Assembly (NCBI RefSeq): GCF_001426865.1
Contig: NZ_LMFO01000032.1
Location: forward strand, 17,168-81,167
Source: Paenibacillus sp. Root52
GTDB taxonomy: Bacteria > Bacillota > Bacilli > Paenibacillales > Paenibacillaceae
DNA: 64,000 nucleotides
Direction of reading: 5' to 3'
Shown: one piece after another, positions 17,046 to 25,329 of the stretch
Position numbering within the stretch: the stretch's first letter is position 1
Layout of the letters: the number at the start of each line of letters is the position of its first letter
Translations under genes and position numbers: made by a program
The notes under the pieces: generated by a model
Told to the model about the DNA's origin: nothing
Database searches by the model: none
What the model saw: only the letters and a program-made list of their open reading frames with translations

Positions 17046-17141
17046 ATGAGTCTTGTCACCGGAGTCCTAGTCTGTGCTTTTGTCTACGTTATACGTGCGT
17101 CGCTTGTACGCTCTGAAGAAGAGGACTGGCGAAGCTATTAA
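17046..17141 (+). CDS. 31-residue membrane miniprotein
   Basis: A short gene below usual ORF cut-offs. ATG 17046 (or the in-frame ATG 17040) follows TGGAG with 8 bases of spacing. The product starts MSLVTGVLVCAFVYVIRASL and ends in an acidic tail, SEEEDWRSY: one membrane segment and a short charged end. A well-formed terminator begins 12 bases after the stop, which supports a real transcription unit. I do not recognise the protein. Other spore formers have many such single-pass miniproteins, often regulators of larger membrane partners. Confidence 0.55.
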   Translation: MSLVTGVLVCAFVYVIRASLVRSEEEDWRSY

Positions 17142-17153
17142 TGAATAAATGAT

Positions 17154-17183
17154 GCGCTGAACCTTAGGTTTGGCGCTTTTTTT
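17154..17183 (+). terminator. Terminator of the 31-residue gene
   Basis: GCGCTGAACC pairs with GGTTTGGCGC around a TTA loop, followed by seven T. Confidence 0.85.
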
Positions 17184-17367
17184 GTTGTTATTATCTAGTC
17201 GTAAGTGAGTGCATGTCATGCTGTCATATGAAAAATTGTTAAATAATAATCCATATCTTGTGTGATGTTAGATAGGACTTTTGGTTTTTTTTTGATAGAA
17301 TGAGGATTAGGGTGTATGTAACCTGGTCTTTAATTTTAGTTCACAATTAAGCATAGGAGTGTAATAT

Positions 17368-17409
17368 ATGCCAAAATTCGACACAACTAATGTGGGGGCA
17401 AATCAATGA
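17368..17409 (+). CDS. Possible 13-residue leader peptide of the haemoglobin gene
   Basis: An ATG behind ATAGGAGTG opens a 13-codon frame (MPKFDTTNVGANQ). Its TGA overlaps the ATG of the truncated haemoglobin gene (ATGA), so a ribosome ending here would restart on the globin gene. The globin gene also has its own GGGGG site inside this frame. Without comparison to relatives this may be chance. Confidence 0.3.
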   Translation: MPKFDTTNVGANQ

Positions 17410-17783
17410 AACCTACGCTAAGTATTTATGAGAATCTCGGCGGGGAACAAGGTGTACGAGCTCTGGTAGAAGCCTTTTACCCGATTGTTATGCAAAATGA
17501 AAAGTTAGCACCATTGTTTCCTGAAGATATTCAGCCAGTGATGGATAAACAGTACATGTTTTTATCTCAATTTTTCGGTGGTCCTGCCTTGTTCTCTGAG
17601 GCATATGGTCATCCGATGATGCGTGCCCGCCATATGCATTTCGAAGTGACGGTTGAACGAGCTGAAGCATGGCTCTCATGTATGAATCAAGCGTTGACAC
17701 AGATCGGTGTTGAAGAACCGTTGCATTCGTTTATCCTGCAGCGTTTATCGGGACCGGCACATCACTTTGTGAACACGCCTTAG
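17406..17783 (+). CDS. Truncated haemoglobin, YjbI-like (group II)
   Basis: A 125-residue 2-on-2 globin. It begins SIYENLGGEQGVRALVEAFYPIVM, has the Phe/Tyr-rich B/CD region (YMFLSQFFGG) and the proximal-histidine region MMRARHMHFEV, then the group II Trp (AEAWLSCM). Such globins bind O2 or NO and may work in redox or nitrosative stress; in Bacillus YjbI is next to the thioredoxin-like YjbH, which is not visible here. It starts with an ATGA overlap with the short frame upstream. Confidence 0.9.
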   Translation: MKPTLSIYENLGGEQGVRALVEAFYPIVMQNEKLAPLFPEDIQPVMDKQYMFLSQFFGGPALFSEAYGHPMMRARHMHFEVTVERAEAWLSCMNQALTQIGVEEPLHSFILQRLSGPAHHFVNTP

Positions 17784-17819
17784 TTCCGATTACAAGCTTA
17801 CGGGAGAGGGATGGAATGA

Positions 17820-18551
17820 GTGGAACTAGAACCGCTGTATAAGGTGAAAATAACGTGTCACTATTGTGAAAATGAGTTTGAAACTTCACGGGTTAGACCA
17901 AGTTTGAAGAGACCTTACCGAACTGATTCCGACTTCTGCGCTTATTACAAACTAGAGAACCCGGACTTTTACGTTGTGCGTATCTGTCCCGAATGTGGAT
18001 TTGCTTCTACAGAGAATTCAACGGAACGTTTAAGTGATACACAACGGCAAAATTTCAAGAATCAGATCGGTAACCGTTGGGAGAAACGCGATTATAGCGG
18101 GGCACGGACGATCGATCAGGCACTTGCAACGTACAAGCTTGGACTGTTATGTGCGCAAGTGATCCAGGAGAAGGATCGTGTCGTTGCAGGTTTACTTCAT
18201 CATATCGCCTGGTTATACCGCTACCGTGAGGATCATGAGCAAGAACGTCGTTTCTTGGAGTTTAGTCTAGACTCGTATGTGAGGGTATTTGAGCGGGAAG
18301 GCACAGGTGGAAATGAGGCCCGATTGCTCTATTTACTGGGGGAATTGAATCGTAGGATAGGTCGCTTCCATGAGGCGGTCAAATGGTTTGGAAGAGTCAT
18401 TCAGGACAAACGTATTACAGATGCGGCTATGATTCGTGCTTCGAGAGAGCAATGGGCATTACTGCGGGAACAGATGATTTCTGGCAAAATGGAGCTGCCT
18501 GAAGAGATGGTTGAAGCCGAAAAAGGGGCTACTAAGCGTAGCCCCAACTAA
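17820..18551 (+). CDS. DUF2225 family protein with zinc-binding Cys pairs
   Basis: A 243-residue soluble protein typical of DUF2225. It has an N-terminal Cys pair (CHYCENEFETSRVRPSLKRP), a second pair (RICPECGFAST), then helical hairpins resembling TPR units (ARLLYLLGELNRRIGRFHEAVKWFGRVI). The Cys pairs probably bind zinc. Function is unknown. The start is GTG at 17820 behind GGGAGAGGG; nearby ATGs are in other frames. Its last 30 bases contain a hairpin that serves as the terminator of the opposite-strand genes. Confidence 0.88.
   Translation: MELEPLYKVKITCHYCENEFETSRVRPSLKRPYRTDSDFCAYYKLENPDFYVVRICPECGFASTENSTERLSDTQRQNFKNQIGNRWEKRDYSGARTIDQALATYKLGLLCAQVIQEKDRVVAGLLHHIAWLYRYREDHEQERRFLEFSLDSYVRVFEREGTGGNEARLLYLLGELNRRIGRFHEAVKWFGRVIQDKRITDAAMIRASREQWALLREQMISGKMELPEEMVEAEKGATKRSPN
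18519..18545 (-). terminator. Terminator for the yycC operon, inside the DUF2225 gene end
   Basis: GGGGCTAC pairs with GTAGCCCC. On the minus strand the stem is followed by a TTTTT tract. It lies within the last codons of the plus-strand gene at 17820-18551. Confidence 0.7.
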
Positions 18552-18577
18552 GCACTATATTCGTCTTATGAATCCAA

Positions 18578-18811
18578 TTAATTACGAATTGGACGGCTGG
18601 ACAGCAGGTAGTCACTATCGTTATCAATCACCGTCATACTACCGTTACAACAAGGAAAGACCAGCAATTTCTTCTTGCCTTCACGGATGCGTACAAGCTC
18701 TTTCGGTTTCAGGGGCAGCAACACATTGCTTGCATGGCAGAACGGGCATTGCTGTACATAGATGTCCCCCATCACAATGTCATAAGGCCAACTGTTCTCA
18801 AAAGGAATCAT
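18578..18811 (-). CDS. Small zinc-ribbon-like protein (77 aa)
   Basis: A 77-residue protein with a CPFCHASNVLLPLK segment and later FPCCNGSM, which together could form a zinc ribbon. The function is unknown. The ATG at 18811 overlaps the TGA of the upstream yycC-like gene (ATGA), so translation is coupled. A second in-frame Met (residue 14, MGDIYVQQCPFC) is an alternative start. The C-terminal half is strand-rich and basic. Confidence 0.72.
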   Translation of the reverse strand: MIPFENSWPYDIVMGDIYVQQCPFCHASNVLLPLKPKELVRIREGKKKLLVFPCCNGSMTVIDNDSDYLLSSRPIRN

Positions 18812-18990
18812 TCCTGCTCGCCTTCCGAGGCTTCTTCAGATGCAGTTGGCTTGGACGCTTCAGCTTTGGCTAATTCGGCAATTTTCTGCATCAGGATATG
18901 CTGGGGCATATGCATCAGGTGTTCCAGTGGCACACCAAGGGATTCCGCTAATTTAACGGCTGTATCAGCCGATACTTGTAAAGGTTTCAT
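18808..18990 (-). CDS. yycC: YycC-like small protein
   Basis: About 60 residues. The N-terminal part (MKPLQVSADTAVKLAESLGVPLEHLMHMPQHILMQKIAEL) matches the YycC family, small conserved Bacillales proteins of unknown function; the Ala/Glu-rich tail is extra. AGGAGG lies 8 bases before ATG 18990, which I prefer over the GTG at 18993. It is the first gene of a two-gene operon with the zinc-ribbon-like protein. Confidence 0.85.
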   Translation of the reverse strand: MKPLQVSADTAVKLAESLGVPLEHLMHMPQHILMQKIAELAKAEASKPTASEEASEGEQE

Positions 18991-19168
18991 CACATTTACC
19001 TCCTAAAGAATAGCTTAAACTATTCCTCTAGTATAGAGATACAGTCTTCATAAAACCAGTCTTTATTCAGGTAATTACATTTGTGTTGAATGAAAAATGG
19101 AATCACAGCATGTATATGGTTCATCGCATCATTTGTTATTCAATCTGTAGAGAGAGGTGCCTAATTAA

Positions 19169-20965
19169 ATGAAAACACCATTACATCCCGTATGGGATCT
19201 GGAGTCCATCTTTAGTGGAGGTTCTTCATCCGAGTCATTTGCTGCATATCTAGTTGAGCTTGAGCATGATGTTCGCAACCTTCAACAACTACTGAAAGAA
19301 ACACCTGTACCAAGCAATCTGGAGGAAACAAAAACATTTGATCCCATATTGGAATTGTTGCAGAGCTGCTACATTCGGACTTCCGAAGGATCGGCCTTTG
19401 TATCTTGTCTCTCTTCACAGAATCAGAAGGACAAGAAGGCTACACAGCTTCAAGGTGCGATTAGTTCTCTTGGAGCTATGCTGAGCAGCAGTAAGTCCCA
19501 GTTTGATAACAAACTCAGTGAAACGGAAGATCGCGTATGGGAAGCATGGATTGCTCGGGATGACATTCAGCCACTATCTTTTGTACTGAACGAAAGTCGC
19601 ACACAAGCTCGTGAGAAGCTGTCACCTGAACTAGAGGGTCTTGCTCTTGATTTAGGGGTTGATGGTTACCATGGCTGGGGCAAATTCTATAATACAATCG
19701 TAGGAAAAATTAACATTCCATTTGAGCAAAATGGAGAAACAGTCATGTTATCAGCAGGGCAGGCTTCCAACAAGCTTAGTGACAGTGATCGCACTGTACG
19801 CGAAAAGGTTTTCGCGCAGTGGGAAGAGGCTTGGACTGACGTCGAGGATTTTTGTGCGGATACGCTGAATCATCTTGCTGGCTTCCGTCTTAAGTTATAT
19901 GAAAAGCGTGGCTGGGATGATATCCTTAAGGAACCTTTGGCGATTAACCGGATGTCGCGTCAGACACTGGATACGATGTGGGATGTTATTAACGGAGCCA
20001 AACCTTCATTAGTTCGTTACCTAGAGCGCAAAGCGAAGCTTCTTGGCGTAGACAAGCTGAGTTGGAGTGACGTCGATGCTCCTGTTGGAAAATTGGGTGG
20101 CAAAGTGACTTATGATGAAGCTGCGATTAATATTGTTGAACAGTTCGCGAAGTTCAGTCCCAAGCTTTCGAAATTTGCTGAGATGGCGTTTGAGAAGCGT
20201 TGGATTGAAGCTGAAGACCGTCCTGGTAAGCGTCCAGGTGGATTCTGTACATCTCTGCCACTGAGCAAAGCAACTCGAATCTTCATGACATTCTCTGGGA
20301 CTCCATCCAATGTTTCGACACTCGCTCATGAGTTAGGACACGGATACCATCAGCATATCATGGAAGAGTTGCCTGCGCTGAATCAACGCTATGCGATGAA
20401 TGTAGCGGAGACAGCATCTACTTTTGCTGAATTGATCGTTGCTGATGCACTTGTTCAAGCGGCGACGGATGAACAAGAGAAGTTGGCTTTGTTGGAAGAT
20501 AAAATTCAACGAAGTGTAGCATTCTTTATGAATATCCACGCTCGCTTCTTATTTGAGAATCGTTTCTATGAGCAACGTAAAAAGGGACTCGTTAGTGCCG
20601 ATGAACTATCCAAATTAATGGTTGATGCTCAGCAAGAAGCATTCTGTGGTGTGTTAGCATCTGATCATCCGCATTTCTGGGCATCGAAGCTGCATTTCTA
20701 TCTGACAGGTGTACCTTTCTATAACTTCCCGTACACGTTCGGTTATATGTTCAGTGCGGGAATCTATGCTAGAGCACAGCAAGAGGGAACAGCCTTTGCG
20801 GATAAATATGACGACTTGCTAAGAGATACGGGGCGAATGACCGTAGAGCAATTGGCTCATAAACATCTGGGGACTGACCTAACCAAGCCTGAATTCTGGC
20901 AAAATGCCGCCGATCTAGTTATTGCTGACATTGAAAAGTTCCTTGAGATGACAGAGGATCACTAA
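19169..20965 (+). CDS. M3 family oligoendopeptidase (PepF-like)
   Basis: A 598-residue cytoplasmic zinc metallopeptidase that degrades short peptides. The active site LAHELGHGYHQHIM (HExxH, about residues 385-400) is followed by the third ligand region NVAETASTFAEL. The overall length and the C-terminal YNFPYTFGYMFSAGIYA segment fit the PepF/M3B branch. The ATG follows GAGAGAGGTG. No operon partner is seen; a short repeat and a terminator follow. Confidence 0.95.
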   Translation: MKTPLHPVWDLESIFSGGSSSESFAAYLVELEHDVRNLQQLLKETPVPSNLEETKTFDPILELLQSCYIRTSEGSAFVSCLSSQNQKDKKATQLQGAISSLGAMLSSSKSQFDNKLSETEDRVWEAWIARDDIQPLSFVLNESRTQAREKLSPELEGLALDLGVDGYHGWGKFYNTIVGKINIPFEQNGETVMLSAGQASNKLSDSDRTVREKVFAQWEEAWTDVEDFCADTLNHLAGFRLKLYEKRGWDDILKEPLAINRMSRQTLDTMWDVINGAKPSLVRYLERKAKLLGVDKLSWSDVDAPVGKLGGKVTYDEAAINIVEQFAKFSPKLSKFAEMAFEKRWIEAEDRPGKRPGGFCTSLPLSKATRIFMTFSGTPSNVSTLAHELGHGYHQHIMEELPALNQRYAMNVAETASTFAELIVADALVQAATDEQEKLALLEDKIQRSVAFFMNIHARFLFENRFYEQRKKGLVSADELSKLMVDAQQEAFCGVLASDHPHFWASKLHFYLTGVPFYNFPYTFGYMFSAGIYARAQQEGTAFADKYDDLLRDTGRMTVEQLAHKHLGTDLTKPEFWQNAADLVIADIEKFLEMTEDH

Positions 20966-20983
20966 TAAGCATTTATAGAGGTT

Positions 20984-21020
20984 GTCCAAAAAGCAGACTT
21001 TAATCAAGCCCTTTCTGAAC
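20984..21020 (+). repeat. Short copy (C) of the GTTCAAAAAG-ended repeat
   Basis: GTCCAAAAAG (20984-20993) and CTTTCTGAAC (21011-21020) are near-perfect inverted ends around a 17-bp centre. The left side, GAGGTTGTCCAAAAAG, matches the end of the longer element at 26688-26890. Confidence 0.5.
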
Positions 21021-21080
21021 ACCCACTTATAGTGAAGCTTTGATTTTTACCGAGGAACAAATGCCATTTGTATATCATAC

Positions 21081-21125
21081 AAGACTGCCAGCCCGATGCC
21101 GTCATTTGGGTGGCAGTCTTTTTTG
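21081..21125 (+). terminator. Terminator after the M3 peptidase gene
   Basis: AAGACTGCCA pairs with TGGCAGTCTT, followed by TTTTT. The rest of the 20966-21323 gap shows no gene. Confidence 0.8.
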
Positions 21126-21323
21126 TGACACGGCTGATACAATTATTTTGTCGCAATACAGAGAAAAAACTCAGTTTTAATCGCGCAAATGGCAATTAAT
21201 TGTGCAAACTATAGTAATAAATACCCAAGTTTGTTTGTTATTGTTGAATGACCATATATATTGTCATATAATGAGTCGTAAGTCCTTGTTATGAAGGGAT
21301 GAAGTGCATAAAGGAGGAGCAGT

Positions 21324-21737
21324 ATGGTAAAAATTGACCAGCTTTCATTAGCACGACAGTTAGATCTGGTGTTCAAAGAGCTTGATAATGAGTTGGCGGG
21401 GTTAGATTCAGGTGTTGTTTTTGTGCAAATACGCAATAACGTAATTGGGAAATTCGGAATTCGACATAATCCGATATCTGGGCGGAATGGACAATTAGAA
21501 GTGGAGAATGAGGGATTAAATGAAGCTCAGCGGTCTTCTTTCCGGGTTATGGCATTAGAGACGTTGAAATTTAAGAAGAATTGGACGCATGGAGAAATTT
21601 CATATGACTTTACAGTAAGACAAGGCATGATTTTGGTAGATGCAACGATGGAATCCAATTACAATATGGCTAACTTAATGATTCGTTATCCTAGGGCAAA
21701 TACATACAAGGATTCAGGAATGGAATCAACTTCCTAA
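21324..21737 (+). CDS. Hypothetical protein (137 aa)
   Basis: I recognise no family. The 137 residues are soluble and mixed alpha/beta (LARQLDLVFKELDNELAGLDSGVVFVQIRNNVIGKFGI), with no Cys, no signal peptide and no membrane segment. The ribosome binding site AAAGGAGGAGC is very strong and a terminator follows at 21752, so this is a real monocistronic gene. Confidence 0.78.
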   Translation: MVKIDQLSLARQLDLVFKELDNELAGLDSGVVFVQIRNNVIGKFGIRHNPISGRNGQLEVENEGLNEAQRSSFRVMALETLKFKKNWTHGEISYDFTVRQGMILVDATMESNYNMANLMIRYPRANTYKDSGMESTS

Positions 21738-21751
21738 GCGCCAGTATAACC

Positions 21752-21783
21752 AAAAGCGGCACTTCCGAAGAAGGCCGCTTTTA
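21752..21783 (+). terminator. Terminator after the 137-aa gene
   Basis: AAAAGCGGC pairs with GCCGCTTTT around a loop that can form a small inner stem. Confidence 0.75.
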
Positions 21784-21813
21784 GCATTACCACGTAAGCA
21801 TGCTTTCGAGTTC

Positions 21814-22047
21814 TTAAGAACGACCCGATAATTGCTGCTCAGCGATTTGCACCAGACGTTTAGTAATGTATCCTCCCAGAGATCCTGTCTCACGGGAAGT
21901 GTAGTTACCGTAGTATCCATCTTGTGGAATGGTTACACCCAGCTCTTGTGCCGCTTCAATTTTCAATTGTTGCAAAGCTGCTGTTGCTTGGGGAACAACC
22001 AGATTGTTAGAACTGTTTCTATTACCTTGGTTTTGGCCTCCGTACAT
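21814..22047 (-). CDS. Small acid-soluble spore protein, alpha/beta type
   Basis: A 77-residue SASP with the conserved segments LVVPQATAALQQLKIEAAQELG, YYGNYTSRETGSLGGYITKRLV. These proteins coat and protect spore DNA; the germination-protease site lies in the TxxE-type AAQELG region as in the family. ATG 22047 is preferred because AAGGAGGTGA lies 8 bases upstream; a GTG at 22056 is also in frame. The extra Asn/Gly-rich start (MYGGQNQGNRNSS) is longer than in the paralogue at 25330. A sigma-G-like promoter lies upstream. Confidence 0.95.
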   Translation of the reverse strand: MYGGQNQGNRNSSNNLVVPQATAALQQLKIEAAQELGVTIPQDGYYGNYTSRETGSLGGYITKRLVQIAEQQLSGRS

Positions 22048-22077
22048 GTGTGTCACCTCCTTATGGGTTGGTGATGT

Positions 22078-22106
22078 TAGTATGGTTAGAGAATGAAGAA
22101 ATATAC
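22078..22106 (-). promoter_or_regulatory. Sigma-G-type promoter of the SASP gene
   Basis: On the minus strand GTATA (22102-22106) and CATACTA (22078-22084) are 17 bases apart, a close match to the forespore sigma-G consensus. Confidence 0.65.
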
Positions 22107-22158
22107 ATCATATGGCGTAAGGGAAATTTTAGGGTTTAATGAGGTGAAGGGTATAAGC

Positions 22159-22190
22159 AAAAAGCCGATCCTATAAGGATCGGCTTTTTG
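22159..22190. terminator. Terminator of the aldose-epimerase-like gene
   Basis: AAAAAGCCGATCC pairs perfectly with GGATCGGCTTTTT, with tracts on both strands. It lies just past the stop of the minus-strand gene at 22264. Confidence 0.85.
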
Positions 22191-22263
22191 GCGTATAGGT
22201 AAAATGAAGAACGTACGTCTGTGAGCATGATAAGGTGCATGATAGAGTTGTTTCTTTGTAACG

Positions 22264-23238
22264 TTACTCTACTGGAGGAACAACTTCAATCCGTGTAACC
22301 AGCTCTACTGGCTGCTGTGGTTCCAGTCGGATCAATCCCGTTTGCTGATCTGATAAAGACAGATTCGGGGCATCGGAGAGCCAGGTGTAAGGCTCAATGC
22401 ACAGGAATTGATCGGATTCGCCTTTTGTATAGAGAACCCAATGCTTGAAATATCGTTCATCTGCTGAATAATTCAGCAGATATCCATCCTGACGTCGTAG
22501 TTGAGCAATAGCCGGTTTGTGCTCGTCAGCCTTGAGAAGTGTATCCCAATTTCGGCCTTGCATATTCATACCTTCATTCAAGGCAGCCCATTCGCCTAGC
22601 TCAGCAATTTCACCTGTAGGCAACTGTTCTTCATTCTGTGAATATAAACCTGAAACAGGCAGCTGAAGTGTCCATTCGGCAGGTGCGCCGTCAAGTAGGA
22701 ACCATGTATGATATCCCATTCCAAATGGAGCAGGAGTTGAACTCAAATTCGTTACGCGCAACTGTTGGCTCAGGACAGCATTTTGCAGCCTAAACGTCAT
22801 CTCTAGCTTGAGAGGAATGGGGAATTGCTCCATCCAGTGATCTTCGTTCTCGGTAAGTAATTCCGTAGTGATGGCACATCCATCTTCATCCTCTTCTATG
22901 TCACTGACACACCAGGATTGTGTACGATGGAGACCATGGATGTGGTTGTCGTTGGCTGTGTTCTGATCGAACTGGTAATGGACGCCCTCATATTCGAATT
23001 GTCCACGATGAATCCGACCGGGTGGAATGAGAAGCGGAACACCGAAGTGATACGGTTTCTGCAGATAAAATGCAAGATCATCTTCTTCTGGGCTGCGAAC
23101 GACATCGCGTCCCTGCACGAGATCGCGAATAGAAATGATATTGTTTCCAAGACGCGGTAGCAGGGTAATCTCCAATTCACGGCTATGTAGGATATACGTG
23201 TCGTAACCATTCCATTGGCCTTTGGTCACTTGTTTCAT
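22264..23238 (-). CDS. Aldose 1-epimerase family protein
   Basis: A 324-residue beta-sandwich protein of the galactose-mutarotase/aldose-epimerase superfamily. It includes LPRLGNNIISIRDL, the NDNHIHGLHRTQSW region with the His expected in the active site, and FGMGYHTWFLLDG. It probably interconverts sugar anomers or binds a sugar phosphate; the exact substrate is unknown. The start at 23238 follows AAAAGGAG. The frame stays open for 27 more codons, but these contain no ribosome binding site. A terminator lies beyond the stop. Confidence 0.85.
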   Translation of the reverse strand: MKQVTKGQWNGYDTYILHSRELEITLLPRLGNNIISIRDLVQGRDVVRSPEEDDLAFYLQKPYHFGVPLLIPPGRIHRGQFEYEGVHYQFDQNTANDNHIHGLHRTQSWCVSDIEEDEDGCAITTELLTENEDHWMEQFPIPLKLEMTFRLQNAVLSQQLRVTNLSSTPAPFGMGYHTWFLLDGAPAEWTLQLPVSGLYSQNEEQLPTGEIAELGEWAALNEGMNMQGRNWDTLLKADEHKPAIAQLRRQDGYLLNYSADERYFKHWVLYTKGESDQFLCIEPYTWLSDAPNLSLSDQQTGLIRLEPQQPVELVTRIEVVPPVE

Positions 23239-23544
23239 ATCGATGCTCCTTTTCCCACTTGAAATCTGTCTGCAAGCGGCTTTTTTAATCTTCCGCTGCA
23301 GGCGTGTCATTGTGTACATGCCAGCAATCCCTTAAGCAATCCACGTGAATGCTTGGAATAGGGTTAAGCTATTCCATCATAACAGATTTCAGTGGGGTGG
23401 GTAAAAAAAGCTCATTCTTAATTTTTGACAATCCGTGTGGATGGCATTAAGATGGTATTCAGATATAGCTTTATTTACGAGTTGAATAACTTGAAAATGC
23501 TTGTTTCAGAAGTGATTTTTAAAACAAACGCTTAAAGCGATGAT

Positions 23545-23826
23545 AGGGATAAGTAAGTGGAGGGCACTCTCTTCAGAAAGCCGGTGGGTGATGTGAACCG
23601 GTGTGAACTCTTTGCCGAATGGCCCCTTGAGTGCGGAGTTGAACCGGGTAGCTGATGTTGGCTCTATCCCGCAGTAGGTTCTGACGTATATTCCACGTTA
23701 CGGAACAATGAAGGTGTTTCTTGTCGTTGAATCGATGTGCGTAAGTACAGAGAATCTACTTATCAAGGGACACGAATAAGGGTGGCACCACGGTCTCACG
23801 TCCCTTGCGGGCGTGGGATCTTTTTG
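23545..23826 (+). ncRNA. T-box riboswitch (tryptophan) before trpS
   Basis: A leader of about 280 bases with the T-box element AGGGTGGCACCACGG (23779-23793), which pairs with the uncharged tRNA acceptor end, and a following terminator (TCACG.../CGTGGGA, T tract at 23820). Stem I begins CAGAAAGCCGGTG. The sequence GAATGGCC (TGG at 23620-23622) fits a Trp specifier codon, in line with the gene downstream. Uncharged tRNA-Trp would favour read-through. Confidence 0.92.
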
Positions 23827-23898
23827 CGTCCGCGGAGAATATATGATTGACCCGGAGTTAACTGGATCAGAGCTAAATTCGAGGAGGCATTACTTTTT

Positions 23899-24891
23899 AT
23901 GAAAACTGTATTATCTGGAATTCAGCCGAGTGGTAAACTTACGCTTGGTAACTACATTGGTGCGATCAAAAATTTTGTGAAGCTGCAGCATGATTATCAA
24001 TGTCACTTCATGGTGGTGGATCTTCATGCCGTCACTGTATCTCAGGAACCTGCTGCACTCCGTGAGCAATCCGAGGCGGTAGCTGCACTGTTTATTGCAG
24101 CTGGCATCGATCCGACCAAGTCCAACGTATTTTTGCAGTCCCATGTGCCTCAGCACGCTGAGTTGGGATGGTTAATGACAACACTCACTTCTATGGGTGA
24201 GCTTGAGCGTATGACGCAATTCAAAGACAAGTCTTCAGGAAAGGATTCCGTTGGGGCAGGGTTGTTTGTATATCCATCTCTGATGGCAGCTGACATTCTG
24301 TTATACAATGCTGATCTCGTTCCTGTAGGTGAGGATCAGAAGCAGCACTTGGAGCTCACGCGTGATCTCGCTGGTCGCTTCAATCACCGTTATGGGGAGT
24401 ATTTCACAATTCCAGATCCGTACATTCCGCAAGTGGGTGCGCGTGTGATGTCATTGGATGATGCTTCCTCCAAAATGAGTAAAAGTAATCCGAATGCAGG
24501 CAGCTATATTGCATTGCTCGACACGCCGGCAGAGATTCGCAAGAAAATCAGTCGTGCCACAACGGATTCAGGACGTGAAGTCGTGTACGATCCGGCTAAC
24601 AAACCGGAAGTGAGCAATCTCATGAGTATCTACGCGGAATGTGCAGGCATGACTCTTCAACAGGTTGCTGATCAGTATGAAGGTCAGATGTATGGTCCAT
24701 TCAAAAAGGGATTGGCAGAGGCTGTCGTTTCCGTCATTGAGCCATTGCAACAACGGTATCATGAGATCCGTGAATCTGGCGAATTGGCTGATATTCTCGA
24801 TGCTTCCGCTCGTCGGGCAGAAGAAGTGGCTTCCAAAACACTTAATGATGTTAAAGAACGTATGGGCTTTGTACCAAGACGTGCACGGTAG
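23899..24891 (+). CDS. trpS: Tryptophan-tRNA ligase
   Basis: Class I aminoacyl-tRNA synthetase that charges tRNA-Trp. The 330 residues contain the HIGH-equivalent segment PSGKLTLGNYIGA (about 10-23) and the KMSKS loop (KMSKSNPNAG, about 195-204), plus the typical GEDQKQHLELTRDLA. The ATG follows GAGGAGG. Expression is controlled by the T-box leader directly upstream. A bidirectional terminator follows. Confidence 0.97.
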   Translation: MKTVLSGIQPSGKLTLGNYIGAIKNFVKLQHDYQCHFMVVDLHAVTVSQEPAALREQSEAVAALFIAAGIDPTKSNVFLQSHVPQHAELGWLMTTLTSMGELERMTQFKDKSSGKDSVGAGLFVYPSLMAADILLYNADLVPVGEDQKQHLELTRDLAGRFNHRYGEYFTIPDPYIPQVGARVMSLDDASSKMSKSNPNAGSYIALLDTPAEIRKKISRATTDSGREVVYDPANKPEVSNLMSIYAECAGMTLQQVADQYEGQMYGPFKKGLAEAVVSVIEPLQQRYHEIRESGELADILDASARRAEEVASKTLNDVKERMGFVPRRAR

Positions 24892-24942
24892 TAAGTCATA
24901 TTTGAATTTCAACTATATAGAGCAATGAGGTTTAGATATAGC

Positions 24943-24972
24943 CAAAAGAGGAGCCATAGGCTCCTCTTTTGT
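24943..24972. terminator. Bidirectional terminator after trpS
   Basis: CAAAAGAGGAGCC pairs perfectly with GGCTCCTCTTTTG around an ATA loop, between convergent genes. Confidence 0.88.
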
Positions 24973-25013
24973 TGTCTGACTAGAGTATATAAGCGTTGCT
25001 TCCATAACACGAA

Positions 25014-25211
25014 TTAAGAAGCTGAACCTGTTGACGCGTGGAGTTCGCGCCGTTCTTTTTTGGCACGGATGACAAATCCCCAACCGATGTTACCCATGGA
25101 CAAAATAAATCCTAACGCGGCCAACCAGCCCGAGTAAGACATCGAAATTGCTGTAACCGTTAACAAAACAATGGAAGAGAATGCAAACCATAAGGATAGA
25201 CCTTTGCTCAT
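25014..25211 (-). CDS. Small membrane protein, DUF5325-like (YlaF type)
   Basis: A 65-residue protein with two predicted membrane segments (LSLWFAFSSIVLLTVTAISMSY and LAALGFILSMGNIGWGFVI) and a short basic tail (RAKKERRE). The layout fits the DUF5325/YlaF family of Bacillales, which has no known function. The ATG follows a GGAGG site. It is convergent with trpS and divergent from the SASP gene. Confidence 0.75.
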   Translation of the reverse strand: MSKGLSLWFAFSSIVLLTVTAISMSYSGWLAALGFILSMGNIGWGFVIRAKKERRELHASTGSAS

Positions 25212-25247
25212 TGGAAAAAACCTCCATCATAAATTTAATGAATCTCC

Positions 25248-25276
25248 GTATAACCTGAAGCGTGCGAGACATAATA
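25248..25276 (+). promoter_or_regulatory. Sigma-G-like promoter of the second SASP gene
   Basis: GTATA (25248-25252) and CATAATA (25270-25276) are 17 bases apart, the same layout as before the SASP at 21814. Confidence 0.5.
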
Positions 25277-25329
25277 ATCTTGCAAGCTTGCATTACATTA
25301 CAGACACAGATTGAAAGGAGATTTAAAAT

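Noticed and set aside
21004..21195. 63-codon minus-strand frame after the M3 peptidase gene
   Set aside because: It is made of the repeat copy and a terminator stem.
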